DNA from: Inconstantimicrobium porci
GTDB taxonomy: Bacteria > Bacillota > Clostridia > Clostridiales > Clostridiaceae
Reading direction: 5' to 3'
NCBI RefSeq assembly: GCF_009696465.1
Contig: NZ_VULX01000023.1
Span: 1-41,723, forward strand
DNA length: 41,723 nt
Shown here: piece by piece, positions 1 through 8,337 of the stretch
Numbering within the stretch: the stretch's first letter is position 1
How the letters are laid out: every line of letters begins with the position of its first letter
Position numbers and translations under genes: made by a program
The notes under the pieces: model-generated
Seen by the model: only the letters and a program-made list of their open reading frames with translations
Told to the model about the DNA's origin: nothing
The model's database searches: none

Positions 1-1
1 T

Positions 2-73
2 CATGCACACGTAGTTTCAATTACTGGAAATTCATATCGTTTAAAGGATCATATGAATTTCGAAGAAGAATAA
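2..73 (+). pseudogene. istB: IS21-family IstB-like ATPase, C-terminal tail (partial at window edge)
   Basis: The frame opening at base 2 reads HAHVVSITGNSYRLKDHM and ends with FEEE and a TAA stop. IstB helper ATPases of IS21-type transposons typically end in a beta strand of the form H-x-x-V-x-x-I-x-G-x-SYRL, so I read this as the last 23 residues of such a protein whose remainder lies left of the window. Whether the complete gene is intact cannot be seen. It is followed within 50 bases by a candidate IS right end. Confidence is moderate because only 23 residues are visible. Confidence 0.6.
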
Positions 74-121
74 AAAAACTACATTCTTAAATGATCAAAA
101 ATTTACATGATTAACTTGACA
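74..121 (+). mobile_element. Candidate right end of the IS21-type element
   Basis: IS21-family elements finish a few tens of bases after istB with an end of form ...CA-3'. Read on the minus strand this stretch begins TGTCAAGTTAATCATG, which resembles IS21-type termini that begin TG. The matching left end is outside the window, so the boundary at 121 is inferred. The TTGACA at 116-121 would then be part of the terminal repeat; such ends can also act as outward -35 boxes. Confidence 0.35.
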
Positions 122-123
122 TT

Positions 124-155
124 TATATCTACACAATATTAATTATGTAGATATA
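124..155. repeat. Perfect 10-bp inverted repeat beside the IS end
   Basis: TATATCTACA at 124-133 is repeated inverted as TGTAGATATA at 146-155 with a 12-base AT-rich spacer. The symmetry is that of a dimeric repressor site or a recombinase site. No T-run follows, so it is not a terminator. Nothing identifies the binding protein. Confidence 0.4.
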
Positions 156-642
156 GGTAAAACAACTATGATCATACTTTGTATACTGTACTCATCTTCA
201 TATCATACTAATGTTATTATGCTTTCGCTACAGGCTTTACCATATCTATCTTATCCAATATGTTTTTGCTTTGCCTGCACTTACCCTGAATCTATTCAGC
301 TAAGATACCACCATGACTATTGTTTTAGGTTATTGGCTGCCACTCGCCTTACATGTATCAATTACCTTTACATAAGCTATAACATTAGGAATTACTTATG
401 AATTAATACACAGCTTGTTTTCTGCATCAGCCAAGCTAACTTACTATTTTATTTATAGTTGCATAGTGCATAACAACTAACCTTTCCCTAAAAAAGGGTA
501 TAGGAAATAAAGCCTTGCATTCTAAATTTTTTTGAATTACAATAGAGTTGCTAAACTACTTGTAATCTCCTTATTGGAATTGCAAAGAATTATAAAACAA
601 TATTTAGTTTTTATATCTGCCTGTTTCATGGCAGTTATTTTT
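156..642. other. Gene-poor region, no supported gene
   Basis: About 490 bases without a convincing coding sequence. An open frame at 168-401 has no ribosome binding site, is rich in Y, C, S and I, and resembles no family I know. Visible structure: a small hairpin CCCT/AGGG near 485-498, and CTGCC/GGCAG at 617-633 followed by TTATTTTTTTA on the plus strand, which could terminate a rightward transcript. The stretch may be remains of a decayed gene next to the IS. Confidence 0.4.
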
Positions 643-645
643 TTA
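617..645 (+). terminator. Possible rightward terminator
   Basis: CTGCC, an 8-base loop, GGCAG, then TTATTTTTTTA on the plus strand. The stem is only 5 bp. It faces the 3' end of the recombinase gene, so it would separate convergent transcription. Confidence 0.35.
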
Positions 646-1557
646 CTTTAACTTCATAAGAGGCGAAACTTGTGAAGTCATTTCAACTATCCTCTCATCA
701 TCTAAACTCTGTAGATATATCTTAGTTATATTAGTATTAGAATGACCAAGAAGCCTTGAAATACTATAAGAATCAACTCCCTGTCTAAGTAAGAACTGAC
801 AGTAATAATGTCTACAAGTATGAGGACTACATCTTATTTCTTTTCTTACCTTTGCTCTTGCTCCTGTTTCCTTTACAACTCTTTCAACAGCTTCAATAGT
901 AAGCTTTCTACTTCTATATGAAAGGAAATAATAATCTTCTGTAACGAACTTATCTTTTATGTATTCATTCCTTATTCTCTCATACCTAACTAATATCTTT
1001 TTTAATGCAGGACTTATAGGAACATATCTTTCCTTATTGCCCTTGCCTAATACCTTTATAAGAGTTTCCCTTACGTCCAATAGTCTCAAATTGCAAAGTT
1101 CATTATTTCTTATGCCAGTTTCAAAAAGCATAGCTATAATTGCTTTATTTCGTGCATTATAAAAGTTCTTATAGTTCCAAACCTTTATCATCTTCCCAAC
1201 CTCTGCATCATTGAAAGTTCTAATTAATACTTTCTTCTGTCTGAGCCACTTAACCTTACTCATAATGTTCTGCTTTTCTGATATGTACTCTTCTTTAACA
1301 CTGTATTTAAAGAAACCTCTTAAATACTTTATGATTGAGTTTATATATACTTCTGATCTTCCAATGGATTGCAGATAGCTTATGTACTGTTTTAAATATA
1401 TAGGCATCATGTCTTCTATTTCTTCAATGCCAAACTCCCTTTTACAGTAAGTAAAAAATTTAAGAGATGAATTATAGCAAGTCTTAATAGTTCTTTCACT
1501 GTAATTTCTAACCTTCATATCATACCTATATTCCTTTAGTAAATCTTCCAAAAGCAA
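643..1557 (-). CDS. Tyrosine recombinase / phage-type integrase (XerC/D-like)
   Basis: About 304 residues: an N-terminal SAM-like core-binding domain (roughly 1-95) and a C-terminal catalytic domain. All six family residues can be seen: Arg in ETGIRNNEL (about R150), Lys in GKGNKER (about K175), HTCRH (H246, R249), GHSN (H272) and the nucleophile Tyr in KIYLQS (Y281). The length fits solitary Xer-like integrases. I chose the TTG at 1555-1557 because GGAGGTG lies six bases upstream; a TTG two codons later is an alternative. Opening the frame further upstream would place the ribosome binding site inside the gene. The start region lies in a long hairpin (1560-1610), so expression is probably restrained. 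It could serve a mobile element or DNA inversion; no partner is visible. Confidence 0.85.
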   Translation of the reverse strand: MLLEDLLKEYRYDMKVRNYSERTIKTCYNSSLKFFTYCKREFGIEEIEDMMPIYLKQYISYLQSIGRSEVYINSIIKYLRGFFKYSVKEEYISEKQNIMSKVKWLRQKKVLIRTFNDAEVGKMIKVWNYKNFYNARNKAIIAMLFETGIRNNELCNLRLLDVRETLIKVLGKGNKERYVPISPALKKILVRYERIRNEYIKDKFVTEDYYFLSYRSRKLTIEAVERVVKETGARAKVRKEIRCSPHTCRHYYCQFLLRQGVDSYSISRLLGHSNTNITKIYLQSLDDERIVEMTSQVSPLMKLK

Positions 1558-1610
1558 AAAAGACACCTCCAATATCAATACACTATGTATATCAATATTG
1601 AAAGTGTCTT
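1556..1610 (-). terminator. 16-bp hairpin plus T6, overlapping the integrase ribosome binding site
   Basis: On the minus strand the arm at 1610-1595 (AAGACACTTTCAATAT) pairs along 16 positions, two of them G-U, with 1575-1560 (ATATTGGAGGTGTCTT), followed at once by T6 (1561-1556). This is a textbook intrinsic terminator for yebC, but the 3' arm holds the GGAGGTG of the integrase and the T-run holds its TTG start. A short direct repeat ATATCAATA (1572-1580, 1590-1598) lies in the same place. Confidence 0.7.
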
Positions 1611-1671
1611 CAAATAAATTTGTATACCATTATCAAATGATTTTTTCTAGTTCAGAATACCTCTAAATGCC

Positions 1672-2412
1672 CTATTCTTCCCATCCTTCAGGGAACTCAG
1701 CATTGTGGTAAACTTCCTGAACATCATCATCATCGTCAAGAAGATCTAACATCTTCTGGAATTTTTTTGAATCTTCTTCATTTAATGTAGTATAAGTATC
1801 TGGTATCATCTTTACTGCTGCTTCAAGGAATTCTAATCCCTGGTTTTCAAGTGCTTCTCTTACAGCACCAAAATCTTCTGGAGCAGTAGTTACTACAAAT
1901 ACTTCTTCTTCATCAGCATTAAAGTCTTCTGCACCAGCATCAAGAGCCATCATCATTACTTCATCTTCATCAAGATCGCCCTTTTCAATTATTATTTCAC
2001 CCTTTTCCTGGAACATGAAAGATACACATCCTGATGTACCCATGTTTCCGCCACCTTTAGTAAATGCACTTCTAACATTACCTGCAGATCTATTCTTGTT
2101 ATCTGTAAGAGTTTCAACGATAACAGCAACACCACTTGGGCCATAACCTTCATATACTATTTTATCGTAATGAGTTTTTTCGCCTTCTCCAGCTGCTTTC
2201 TTTATAGCTCTTGTAATAGTATCATTAGGCATGTTGGCAGCTTTAGCTTTTGCAACAACATCTCTTAGTTTTGCATTAGAATCAAGATTTGGTCCACCAC
2301 TAGCAACAACAACTTGTATTTCCTTACCTATCTTTGTAAAAATCTTTCCTCTTTTAGCATCAGCTTTACCTTTTTTTGCTTGAATATTATGCCACTTTGA
2401 ATGTCCTGACAT
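1672..2412 (-). CDS. yebC: YebC/PmpR-family protein
   Basis: 246 residues. It opens [18 protein letters not shown], the hallmark start of the YebC family; [15 protein letters not shown] and a C-terminal acidic stretch also match. Members are described as DNA-binding regulators, and more recent work links them to relief of ribosome stalling at difficult sequences such as polyproline; which applies here is not visible. The start at 2410-2412 is set by GGAGG eight bases upstream; a frame six codons longer has no better signal. Monocistronic, with its own promoter (2551-2579) and the terminator-like hairpin at 1556-1610 downstream. Confidence 0.93.
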   Translation of the reverse strand: MSGHSKWHNIQAKKGKADAKRGKIFTKIGKEIQVVVASGGPNLDSNAKLRDVVAKAKAANMPNDTITRAIKKAAGEGEKTHYDKIVYEGYGPSGVAVIVETLTDNKNRSAGNVRSAFTKGGGNMGTSGCVSFMFQEKGEIIIEKGDLDEDEVMMMALDAGAEDFNADEEEVFVVTTAPEDFGAVREALENQGLEFLEAAVKMIPDTYTTLNEEDSKKFQKMLDLLDDDDDVQEVYHNAEFPEGWEE

Positions 2413-2550
2413 TAAAATTCCTCCTATCACTCTATGTAAATTTCATCTTTAAATTTATCAATTCATCTGGTCAACTACTAATTGATCAAATCGTTATGGC
2501 TGTTCATCAAAATATACAACCATTTATGTCATTTTGACGCTCTACCAATA

Positions 2551-2579
2551 ATTATAACATACTAAAAATCAACCTTCAA
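2551..2579 (-). promoter_or_regulatory. Sigma-A-type promoter for yebC
   Basis: On the minus strand TTGAAG (2579-2574), a 17-base spacer and TATAAT (2556-2551). The predicted transcript start near 2544 leaves a leader of about 130 bases with no recognised riboswitch. Confidence 0.6.
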
Positions 2580-2625
2580 TGGTGCTGCCAAACAATTCAT
2601 AATTCATAGAGTGTACTAATAAAAT

Positions 2626-3279
2626 CTATTCATCAATTTCAAGAAATAATCTATTTCCTTCCTTAAAATATATTGCTTCATCGCTTACATCTATTTCAGC
2701 TTTGCCATTTGTGTTTTCTACAATCTTTGCTTCTATAGAATCTTTTTCTGATGCTTCACATCTAATAGTTAAAACTACTACATCTGAATAATCAGTGTTT
2801 TCAATATACCAGTCATTCTGTCCACATAGATACTGAAGCTTACCATGAAGATCGTAATCAATTGTAATCTTAATCTCCACACCGCTTACCTTTTCAACAA
2901 TACCTGCTGCTGTTATTGCTACAGATGCACCTTTAGTATAAGCTCTGTTAAGTCCGCCCGTACCAAGAAGTATTCCTCCAAAGTATCTTGTAACTACTAT
3001 TGCACAGTCAGTAAGTTCCTGCTTCTTCATAACTTCAAGAATGGGAATTCCTGCAGTTCCCTGAGGCTCTCCATCATCACTGTATCTCTGGATGCCCATG
3101 TTTGAACCTACAATGTATGCATAGCAGTTATGTGTTGCAGTTTTATGCATATTCTTTATCTCAGCAACGAATTCCTTTGCTTCATCTTCTGTTGTAACTC
3201 TCTTTACATATCCTATAAACTCAGACTTCTTTTCCACAAATCTGTCTTCTGCTCTCTTTTTTACTGTTAAATACTTCAT
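2626..3279 (-). CDS. YigZ/IMPACT (UPF0029) family protein
   Basis: 217 residues. The N-terminal domain holds the family signature (ATHNCYAYIVG, SDDGEPQGTAG, VVTRYFGGILLGTGGL), followed by a C-terminal domain with a ferredoxin-like pattern (about 135-210). The family is conserved in bacteria and related to eukaryotic IMPACT; its bacterial function is not settled. I chose ATG 3277-3279, which follows GAGGTGGACT and gives the usual opening MKYLTVKK. An ATG four codons upstream (3289-3291) overlaps the mocR-like stop and is possible. Last gene of a three-gene minus-strand operon with tight spacing, so translation is probably coupled to the gene before it. Confidence 0.88.
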   Translation of the reverse strand: MKYLTVKKRAEDRFVEKKSEFIGYVKRVTTEDEAKEFVAEIKNMHKTATHNCYAYIVGSNMGIQRYSDDGEPQGTAGIPILEVMKKQELTDCAIVVTRYFGGILLGTGGLNRAYTKGASVAITAAGIVEKVSGVEIKITIDYDLHGKLQYLCGQNDWYIENTDYSDVVVLTIRCEASEKDSIEAKIVENTNGKAEIDVSDEAIYFKEGNRLFLEIDE

Positions 3280-3287
3280 AGTCCACC

Positions 3288-4685
3288 TCATATATACTTG
3301 TTTATTATCTCAATGCCGTAAGTTATCTTATCACAATGTACCTCTGAAAAACCAATTCTAAAATACTTAAGACCATCATTACCATTATTAAAGAACAGCA
3401 CTCCAGGTGTAATAAGCACATTTTCCTTCTTCAGTGCATTATAAAGAGAAACACTGTCCATTCTACCAGTCTTAATTTTAACAAATAGATGAAGGCCTCC
3501 TCCTGTCAAAACATAACTCACCTTATCCTTTAAAATAGTATCTATTGATTTTGTAATACACTCATATCTCATTCTGTAAACATCAGTTAATTCCCTTGTA
3601 TGACTTATCCAGTAGTCATTATCAATATATTTCTGAAGAACTCTCTGCATAAGCGATGAAGTCGAAATATCAGTATTTATTTTTGCAAGCTGCAGACTGT
3701 CATTAAGACCTTTAGGTGATATCATATATCCAAGTCTGATTCCTGGCAAAAATATCTTAGAAAAACTCTTAATATAAATTACCTTTTCACTAATATCCAT
3801 CTTTTTAATTGGAATATACTCTATTTTTTCATCATAAATAAGTTCTGATAAATAATCGTCTTCTACAATGTAAAAATCATATTTCTCTGCCAAAAGCAAC
3901 AGCTTTTCCTTCTTTTCCTTGGAAATAGTGACTCCCGAAGGATTCTGAAAATAACTCATTGTATAGAAAAGTTTTATCTTATTTCTCTTAAGAATTTTTT
4001 CAAGTTCTTCAAGATTAACGCCATCATCTTCAATTCCTACTTCAATTATATTAGCCCTTCTTGACTTGAATACTGAAAGTGCACCGCTATATGTAGGCTT
4101 TTCGACAATCACATTATCATTAGGATTTACAATTGTTTTAGCCACAATATCAATACCTTGCTGAGCACCAGAAACTATCAGAATATCTGAAAGGCTCACT
4201 GAATTATTCCAAAACTTACGTCTTATAGTTTCTCTTAATTCTTCATATCCAAGAGAATCCCTATAAATAAGAGCCTCAGCTCCATCTCTATCCAATACTT
4301 CATTGATTACAGACTTAAATTCATCAATAGGAAAAAGTTCTGCTGATGTTGTTTCCCCTGTGAAATCAATAAAATCCTTAATTCTATCTTTGCTAAGTTT
4401 TTTAAACGTTCTGCTGTACTGTCTCTTAATAATCCTTGTAAAATCCCTCTGCTTTGCAAATGTTCCGCTGCCTATCTTAGAAACTGCATAGCCTTCCTCT
4501 TCAAGTTTTTTGTAAGCAGAAATTATTGTTGCCTTATTGACATCTATTTCATCAACCAGTGATCTTATTGTTGGAAGCTTTTCACCGTCTTCAATTTCGC
4601 CTTTTCTTATAAATTCTTTTATATATTCAGCCAATACTACATATTTAGGTTTATCATCATTAAATATTAAGTTCTTAAAATCCAT
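3288..4685 (-). CDS. MocR-type GntR regulator with aminotransferase domain
   Basis: 465 residues: an N-terminal GntR winged helix (about 12-80, GEKLPTIRSLVDEIDVNKAT) followed by a fold-type I aminotransferase-like domain (about 105-460). PLP-binding features are present: QNPSG (N248), VEDDY (D276) and SFSK-IFLPGIRLGY with the Schiff-base lysine near K310. MocR proteins use PLP or its adducts as effectors to control vitamin B6, GABA or amino-acid genes. The target here is unknown; autoregulation of this operon is likely by family habit. AAGGAGT lies seven bases before the ATG. Only 20 bases separate it from the upstream nucleotidyltransferase gene. Confidence 0.9.
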   Translation of the reverse strand: MDFKNLIFNDDKPKYVVLAEYIKEFIRKGEIEDGEKLPTIRSLVDEIDVNKATIISAYKKLEEEGYAVSKIGSGTFAKQRDFTRIIKRQYSRTFKKLSKDRIKDFIDFTGETTSAELFPIDEFKSVINEVLDRDGAEALIYRDSLGYEELRETIRRKFWNNSVSLSDILIVSGAQQGIDIVAKTIVNPNDNVIVEKPTYSGALSVFKSRRANIIEVGIEDDGVNLEELEKILKRNKIKLFYTMSYFQNPSGVTISKEKKEKLLLLAEKYDFYIVEDDYLSELIYDEKIEYIPIKKMDISEKVIYIKSFSKIFLPGIRLGYMISPKGLNDSLQLAKINTDISTSSLMQRVLQKYIDNDYWISHTRELTDVYRMRYECITKSIDTILKDKVSYVLTGGGLHLFVKIKTGRMDSVSLYNALKKENVLITPGVLFFNNGNDGLKYFRIGFSEVHCDKITYGIEIINKYI

Positions 4686-4705
4686 AAAATGTACTCCTTA
4701 TAGCT

Positions 4706-5596
4706 TTAAGTATGATAAACATTCTGTTTTAATATACAGCTTCCATCGCTATCCCTATAATCCCTTAATTCTTTATAAAGAATATTATTTCTGCACATGA
4801 AATCAAGGATTTCCTCCATCTTTATAGACTTTTCCTTAAACTCCTCCAGCTGATTAATCTCTGCTGAACTCATGCTTCTGTTTTCCTTGTTTAATAGTTT
4901 TATAAGATATAGCGTACTTTTACTGCATGTCTTCTCAAGATAATCCTGGGCAACATTAATAAAATTATAAATATTTTCTTTCCTGTTTACGCTTTTATCA
5001 AAAAACAATCTATCTATACAATACTTAATATTATCATTTATATTTACTGCTAGTTTTATGCTGTCTTTGCTCACTGTATAACCATTCATATTAAGAAATA
5101 ATCTACACAGATTTTCAGCACATCTTACAGCTACCGAATAAGCTACATAGTCACCATTGTTATGTAAATACTTTTTAATTACATTGATATCCTTAAGTAC
5201 CAGCCCAAGATAATTTAGATTCTGAATTTCCTTGTCATCATTTACAGTCATATTAAAAGTAACCCCTTGCATGAATCTAAAAAGCTCACTATCATTACAG
5301 AACATTATCTTAGAACTCTTTAATTTTTCAATAAATGAACTGTCCTGTACATTTTTTATATACTCACTATTTGTAAATTTAATCTGAATAGGAACATCAC
5401 CTATTGTGCTATAGATATTATCAATAGGCTTGTCTTGTTTATCCATAACAACTATTAGGTCAATGTCAGATTCATCCCATATGTCACCAGTAACTATACT
5501 ACCAAAAACAGCAACAGCAATAACATTTTTATTTTTCTTCAACTTGGATAAAATCATATTAAATGCTCTCTGATACTTAACAATTACGTTTTCCAA
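4706..5596 (-). CDS. Nucleotidyltransferase-domain protein, kanamycin/MNT type, with helical C-terminus
   Basis: 296 residues from a TTG start preceded by GGGGGTG. An N-terminal Pol-beta-type nucleotidyltransferase fold carries FGSIVTGDIWDESDIDL: the GS pair (32-33) and two metal-binding aspartates (D44, D46). The rest (about 120-290) is mostly helical and may be a HEPN-like or substrate-binding domain. Such proteins include aminoglycoside nucleotidyltransferases and MNT antitoxins. No separate HEPN toxin gene is adjacent, and the gene leads an operon with mocR-like and yigZ-like genes, so a resistance or toxin-antitoxin role is not supported. Substrate unknown. Confidence 0.8.
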   Translation of the reverse strand: MENVIVKYQRAFNMILSKLKKNKNVIAVAVFGSIVTGDIWDESDIDLIVVMDKQDKPIDNIYSTIGDVPIQIKFTNSEYIKNVQDSSFIEKLKSSKIMFCNDSELFRFMQGVTFNMTVNDDKEIQNLNYLGLVLKDINVIKKYLHNNGDYVAYSVAVRCAENLCRLFLNMNGYTVSKDSIKLAVNINDNIKYCIDRLFFDKSVNRKENIYNFINVAQDYLEKTCSKSTLYLIKLLNKENRSMSSAEINQLEEFKEKSIKMEEILDFMCRNNILYKELRDYRDSDGSCILKQNVYHT

Positions 5597-5649
5597 AAAA
5601 ACACCCCCATTATCTCTAATCTATGTATTAATTGCCCTCCACTGGAAAT

Positions 5650-5678
5650 GAACTCCCTGCTTAAAGCTATGGGAGTTC
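5650..5678. repeat. Solitary palindrome resembling an IS200/IS605 end
   Basis: GAACTCCC (5650-5657) and GGGAGTTC (5671-5678) enclose TGCTTAAAGCTAT, itself partly self-complementary (GCTT/AAGC). No T-run follows on either strand, so it is a poor terminator. Palindromes of the form CCC-GCTTTAAGC-GGG are typical of IS200/IS605 right ends; no tnpA or tnpB is nearby. It sits between hflX and the nucleotidyltransferase operon. Confidence 0.45.
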
Positions 5679-5702
5679 CTACATTCCATTTGACATTAAA
5701 AT

Positions 5703-7496
5703 TTATAATTCTTCAATTATGTAATTATTTAATTTATTATATATTTCTTCATCTACTTCAACTTCCAGCATTGTACCTTCTTCTTCATATTGTTCATTAA
5801 ATATGTTTGCATTTCTATGAAGATATGCTACTTGATTCTGATCAGCATATGGAATCATCATCTTTACTTTCTTAAGTTTGTTAGGAAGAAGTGCTGCAAC
5901 TTTTCTTAAAAGTTCATCAAGATTTATATCATTAACAGCTGAAATTTCAATCATGTCATATCTTGAATTATCTTCCCTTAACTTGTTTAAAGTTTCTTCA
6001 CTGCACAAATCAATCTTGTTTATTGCAAGAACTGTTGGTTTTTCTCTTACTCCAAGTTCTGCAAGTACTTCTTCAACTGCATCAATCTGTTCATCAGCTG
6101 TTTCAGATGACCCGTCAACTACGTGGCATAAAACATCTGCGCTTATTACTTCTTCAAGTGTAGATTTAAATGCTTCAACAAGTTCATGAGGCAGCTTCCT
6201 TACGAAACCCACTGTATCAGTTAATGTTGCCACCCTATTGTCTAGAAGTCTTATTGCTCTAGTTGTTGTATCAAGTGTTGCAAAAAGCATGTTTGCTTCA
6301 AATACTTTTTCCTTTACGTTGTTTTCCTTAATTTGTGCAACTTCACATAGCTTATTTCTAAGTGTTGATTTTCCTGCGTTTGTATATCCTACAAGAGCTA
6401 TTTGAGGCACACTCTGCTTACTTCTGTTTTCCCTCATTACTTCTCTTGTCTTCTTTATCTTTTTAAGCTCCTGAGTCAAGTCATAAATATCATCCTTGAT
6501 ACGTCTTCTATCAATTTCAAGTTTCTTTTCACCTGGTCCCTTAGTACCTATTCCACCACCTGTTCTAGAAAGAACTGTACCAAGTCCAGTAAGTCTTGAA
6601 GATCTGTATTTAAGCTGTGCAAGTTCAACTTGAATCTTTGCTTCTCTTGTTCTTGCTCTTGTTGCAAATATTTCAAGAATAAGTATAGTCCTATCGATAA
6701 CTTTTACTCCTAAAACCGACTCAAGATTTCTAATCTGTGAACCTGAAAGTTCATCATCGAATACAACAAGGTTTGCTCCCTTAGTCTGAATAAGATATGA
6801 AATTTCATCAACCTTTCCTCTACCTATATAAAAAGCAGGATCAATCTTAACTTTTTTTTGGAATACTGAATCAAGAACAGACGCATCACATGCTTTTACT
6901 AATTCCTTAAGTTCATCAAGGCTTTCATAAGTATCAGTTCCAACAACAATTGCTCTTTCCCTATTGTCTTCTACAACATCGTTTTCTTTAATGCTGTTTT
7001 CAATATCTCTAACTCTTTCAACAAACTTCATATTAAGAACTTCATCGATACTTAAATTTTTAATTTCATCATGTTCAAGCATTGAATCTACTACTCTGCA
7101 GAAACCTATGTTGATAGCTGTTACGTTTCCATAATCAACGCCAACAGCTAAAATTGCATCAAGCTTCAACTTAAGAAGTGCTGAAACATCAAGTGCTGAA
7201 AGCTTTGGATTACCACTTGGATGAGTATGAATTATTCTTACTCCTGAAAGTTTTCTCTCCTTTATATCTATAAGCGGTATCTGAACTGATGTGCTGTCGC
7301 CAATAGCAACACTGACAATCTTTCCTTTCCTATCTATGCCGACACTAATTTCCTTTTCCGTTAAATCTGTGAACTTAATCATATAATTTAAAACTTCTTC
7401 TGATAAAAGACTATCCTGTGGAACTCTCAAAGTATATAATTCTTCTAATTGTTCTATATAAGAATTTTTTATCCCATCTATGTTTCCATATATCAT
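5703..7496 (-). CDS. hflX: HflX GTPase with N-terminal JAMM/MPN-like domain
   Basis: 597 residues. The C-terminal two thirds are HflX: an N-terminal HflX domain with GRGKVDEI and the glycine-rich GGGIGTKGPGEKKLE segment, then a G domain with GYTNAGKS (G1), DTVGF (G3) and NKID (G4). HflX splits stalled or heat-damaged ribosomes. Ahead of it residues 1-about 135 hold HTHPSGNPKLSALD, an exact JAMM metalloprotease motif (H-x-H-x7-S-x2-D; H90, H92, S100, D103) with a candidate catalytic Glu near E49. I set the start at ATG 7494-7496, six bases after GAGGTG; a GTG three codons upstream overlaps that site. The protein is longer than E. coli HflX (about 430) because of the added domain. No operon partner. 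Confidence 0.9.
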   Translation of the reverse strand: MIYGNIDGIKNSYIEQLEELYTLRVPQDSLLSEEVLNYMIKFTDLTEKEISVGIDRKGKIVSVAIGDSTSVQIPLIDIKERKLSGVRIIHTHPSGNPKLSALDVSALLKLKLDAILAVGVDYGNVTAINIGFCRVVDSMLEHDEIKNLSIDEVLNMKFVERVRDIENSIKENDVVEDNRERAIVVGTDTYESLDELKELVKACDASVLDSVFQKKVKIDPAFYIGRGKVDEISYLIQTKGANLVVFDDELSGSQIRNLESVLGVKVIDRTILILEIFATRARTREAKIQVELAQLKYRSSRLTGLGTVLSRTGGGIGTKGPGEKKLEIDRRRIKDDIYDLTQELKKIKKTREVMRENRSKQSVPQIALVGYTNAGKSTLRNKLCEVAQIKENNVKEKVFEANMLFATLDTTTRAIRLLDNRVATLTDTVGFVRKLPHELVEAFKSTLEEVISADVLCHVVDGSSETADEQIDAVEEVLAELGVREKPTVLAINKIDLCSEETLNKLREDNSRYDMIEISAVNDINLDELLRKVAALLPNKLKKVKMMIPYADQNQVAYLHRNANIFNEQYEEEGTMLEVEVDEEIYNKLNNYIIEEL

Positions 7497-7566
7497 TTTT
7501 ATCACCTCAAAATTTCAGCTTCAATTTTAATAACTATAATTTAATACAGTAACTGTTCTACTTACC

Positions 7567-7595
7567 TTGACAACGTTGATTTAATTTTATACTAT
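7567..7595 (+). promoter_or_regulatory. Candidate promoter for hpt
   Basis: TTGACA (7567-7572), 17-base spacer, TACTAT (7590-7595). The -10 box is imperfect (TATACT overlaps it at a 15-base spacing). It would give a leader of about 110 bases. Confidence 0.45.
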
Positions 7596-7712
7596 TAGTT
7601 TATTATTGTAAATAATGATTAAAGTGTCGTATACCATTTTAGTCTTACATATTTTAAAAAGAATTATGATGTACACTTTACTCATAGATTAATAAATTAT
7701 CGGAGGAGAACT

Positions 7713-8237
7713 ATGGAAGAAAAGAAGCGTAATATACTATTATCTGAAGATCAGATTAAAACAGAAATTCAAAGAGTCGGAAAAACTATAACTGAAGATT
7801 ATGCTGACAAGAAGCTTTATGTATTATCATTATTGAGAGGAAGCTTTATATTTGCTGCAGATTTAGTTAGAGCAGTTGAAGTTCCAGCTAAAATCGGATT
7901 TATGACAACATCTAGCTATGGTCACTCAGAAACAAGTTCAGGTACAGTTAAGATTGTTAACGATGTTCCAGATGACATAACAGGATACGATGTACTTATT
8001 GTTGATGATATAGTTGATTCAGGTATAACAATGGATTTTGTAAAGAGACATGTAGAAAGTCTTGGAGCTAAATCTGTTAAAACTTGTGTTCTACTTGATA
8101 AACCATCAAGAAGAACAGTTGATATTAAACCAGACTACTGCTGCTTCACTATTGAAGATGTATTCGTAGTAGGATATGGATTAAATTACGGAGATTATTA
8201 TAGAAACGTTCCTTACGTTTTCAACTGGGAAGCGTAA
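7713..8237 (+). CDS. hpt: Hypoxanthine phosphoribosyltransferase
   Basis: 174 residues, the usual size. The PRPP-binding motif VLIVDDIVDSGIT is present (about 90-102), as are the N-terminal KLYVLSLLRGSFIFAADL segment and a C-terminal YGLNYGDYYRNVPY. It converts hypoxanthine or guanine plus PRPP to IMP or GMP in purine salvage, in the cytosol. CGGAGGAG lies five bases before the ATG. Transcribed alone: divergent to hflX and closed by a strong terminator. Confidence 0.95.
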   Translation: MEEKKRNILLSEDQIKTEIQRVGKTITEDYADKKLYVLSLLRGSFIFAADLVRAVEVPAKIGFMTTSSYGHSETSSGTVKIVNDVPDDITGYDVLIVDDIVDSGITMDFVKRHVESLGAKSVKTCVLLDKPSRRTVDIKPDYCCFTIEDVFVVGYGLNYGDYYRNVPYVFNWEA

Positions 8238-8265
8238 AATTGCAATGATCGTTGATCAATTCAAT

Positions 8266-8308
8266 AAGGAATTCATGAAACAGATGCTCATGAATTCCTT
8301 TATTTTTT
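8266..8308 (+). terminator. Terminator of hpt
   Basis: AAGGAATTCATGA (8266-8278) pairs perfectly with TCATGAATTCCTT (8288-8300), followed by TATTTTTTAT. Confidence 0.9.
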
Positions 8309-8337
8309 ATGTAATATTATTCCTGCAAACCTCTAAT

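Noticed and set aside
116-144. TTGACA as -35 box of a host promoter
   Set aside because: It coincides with the likely IS21-type end and no -10 box stands at 16-18 bases.
168-401. Open frame of 77 codons
   Set aside because: No ribosome binding site, odd composition and no recognisable family; the region is better treated as non-coding.
4706-5596. MNT/HEPN toxin-antitoxin pair
   Set aside because: Only a single protein is present; its partner genes are mocR-like and yigZ-like.
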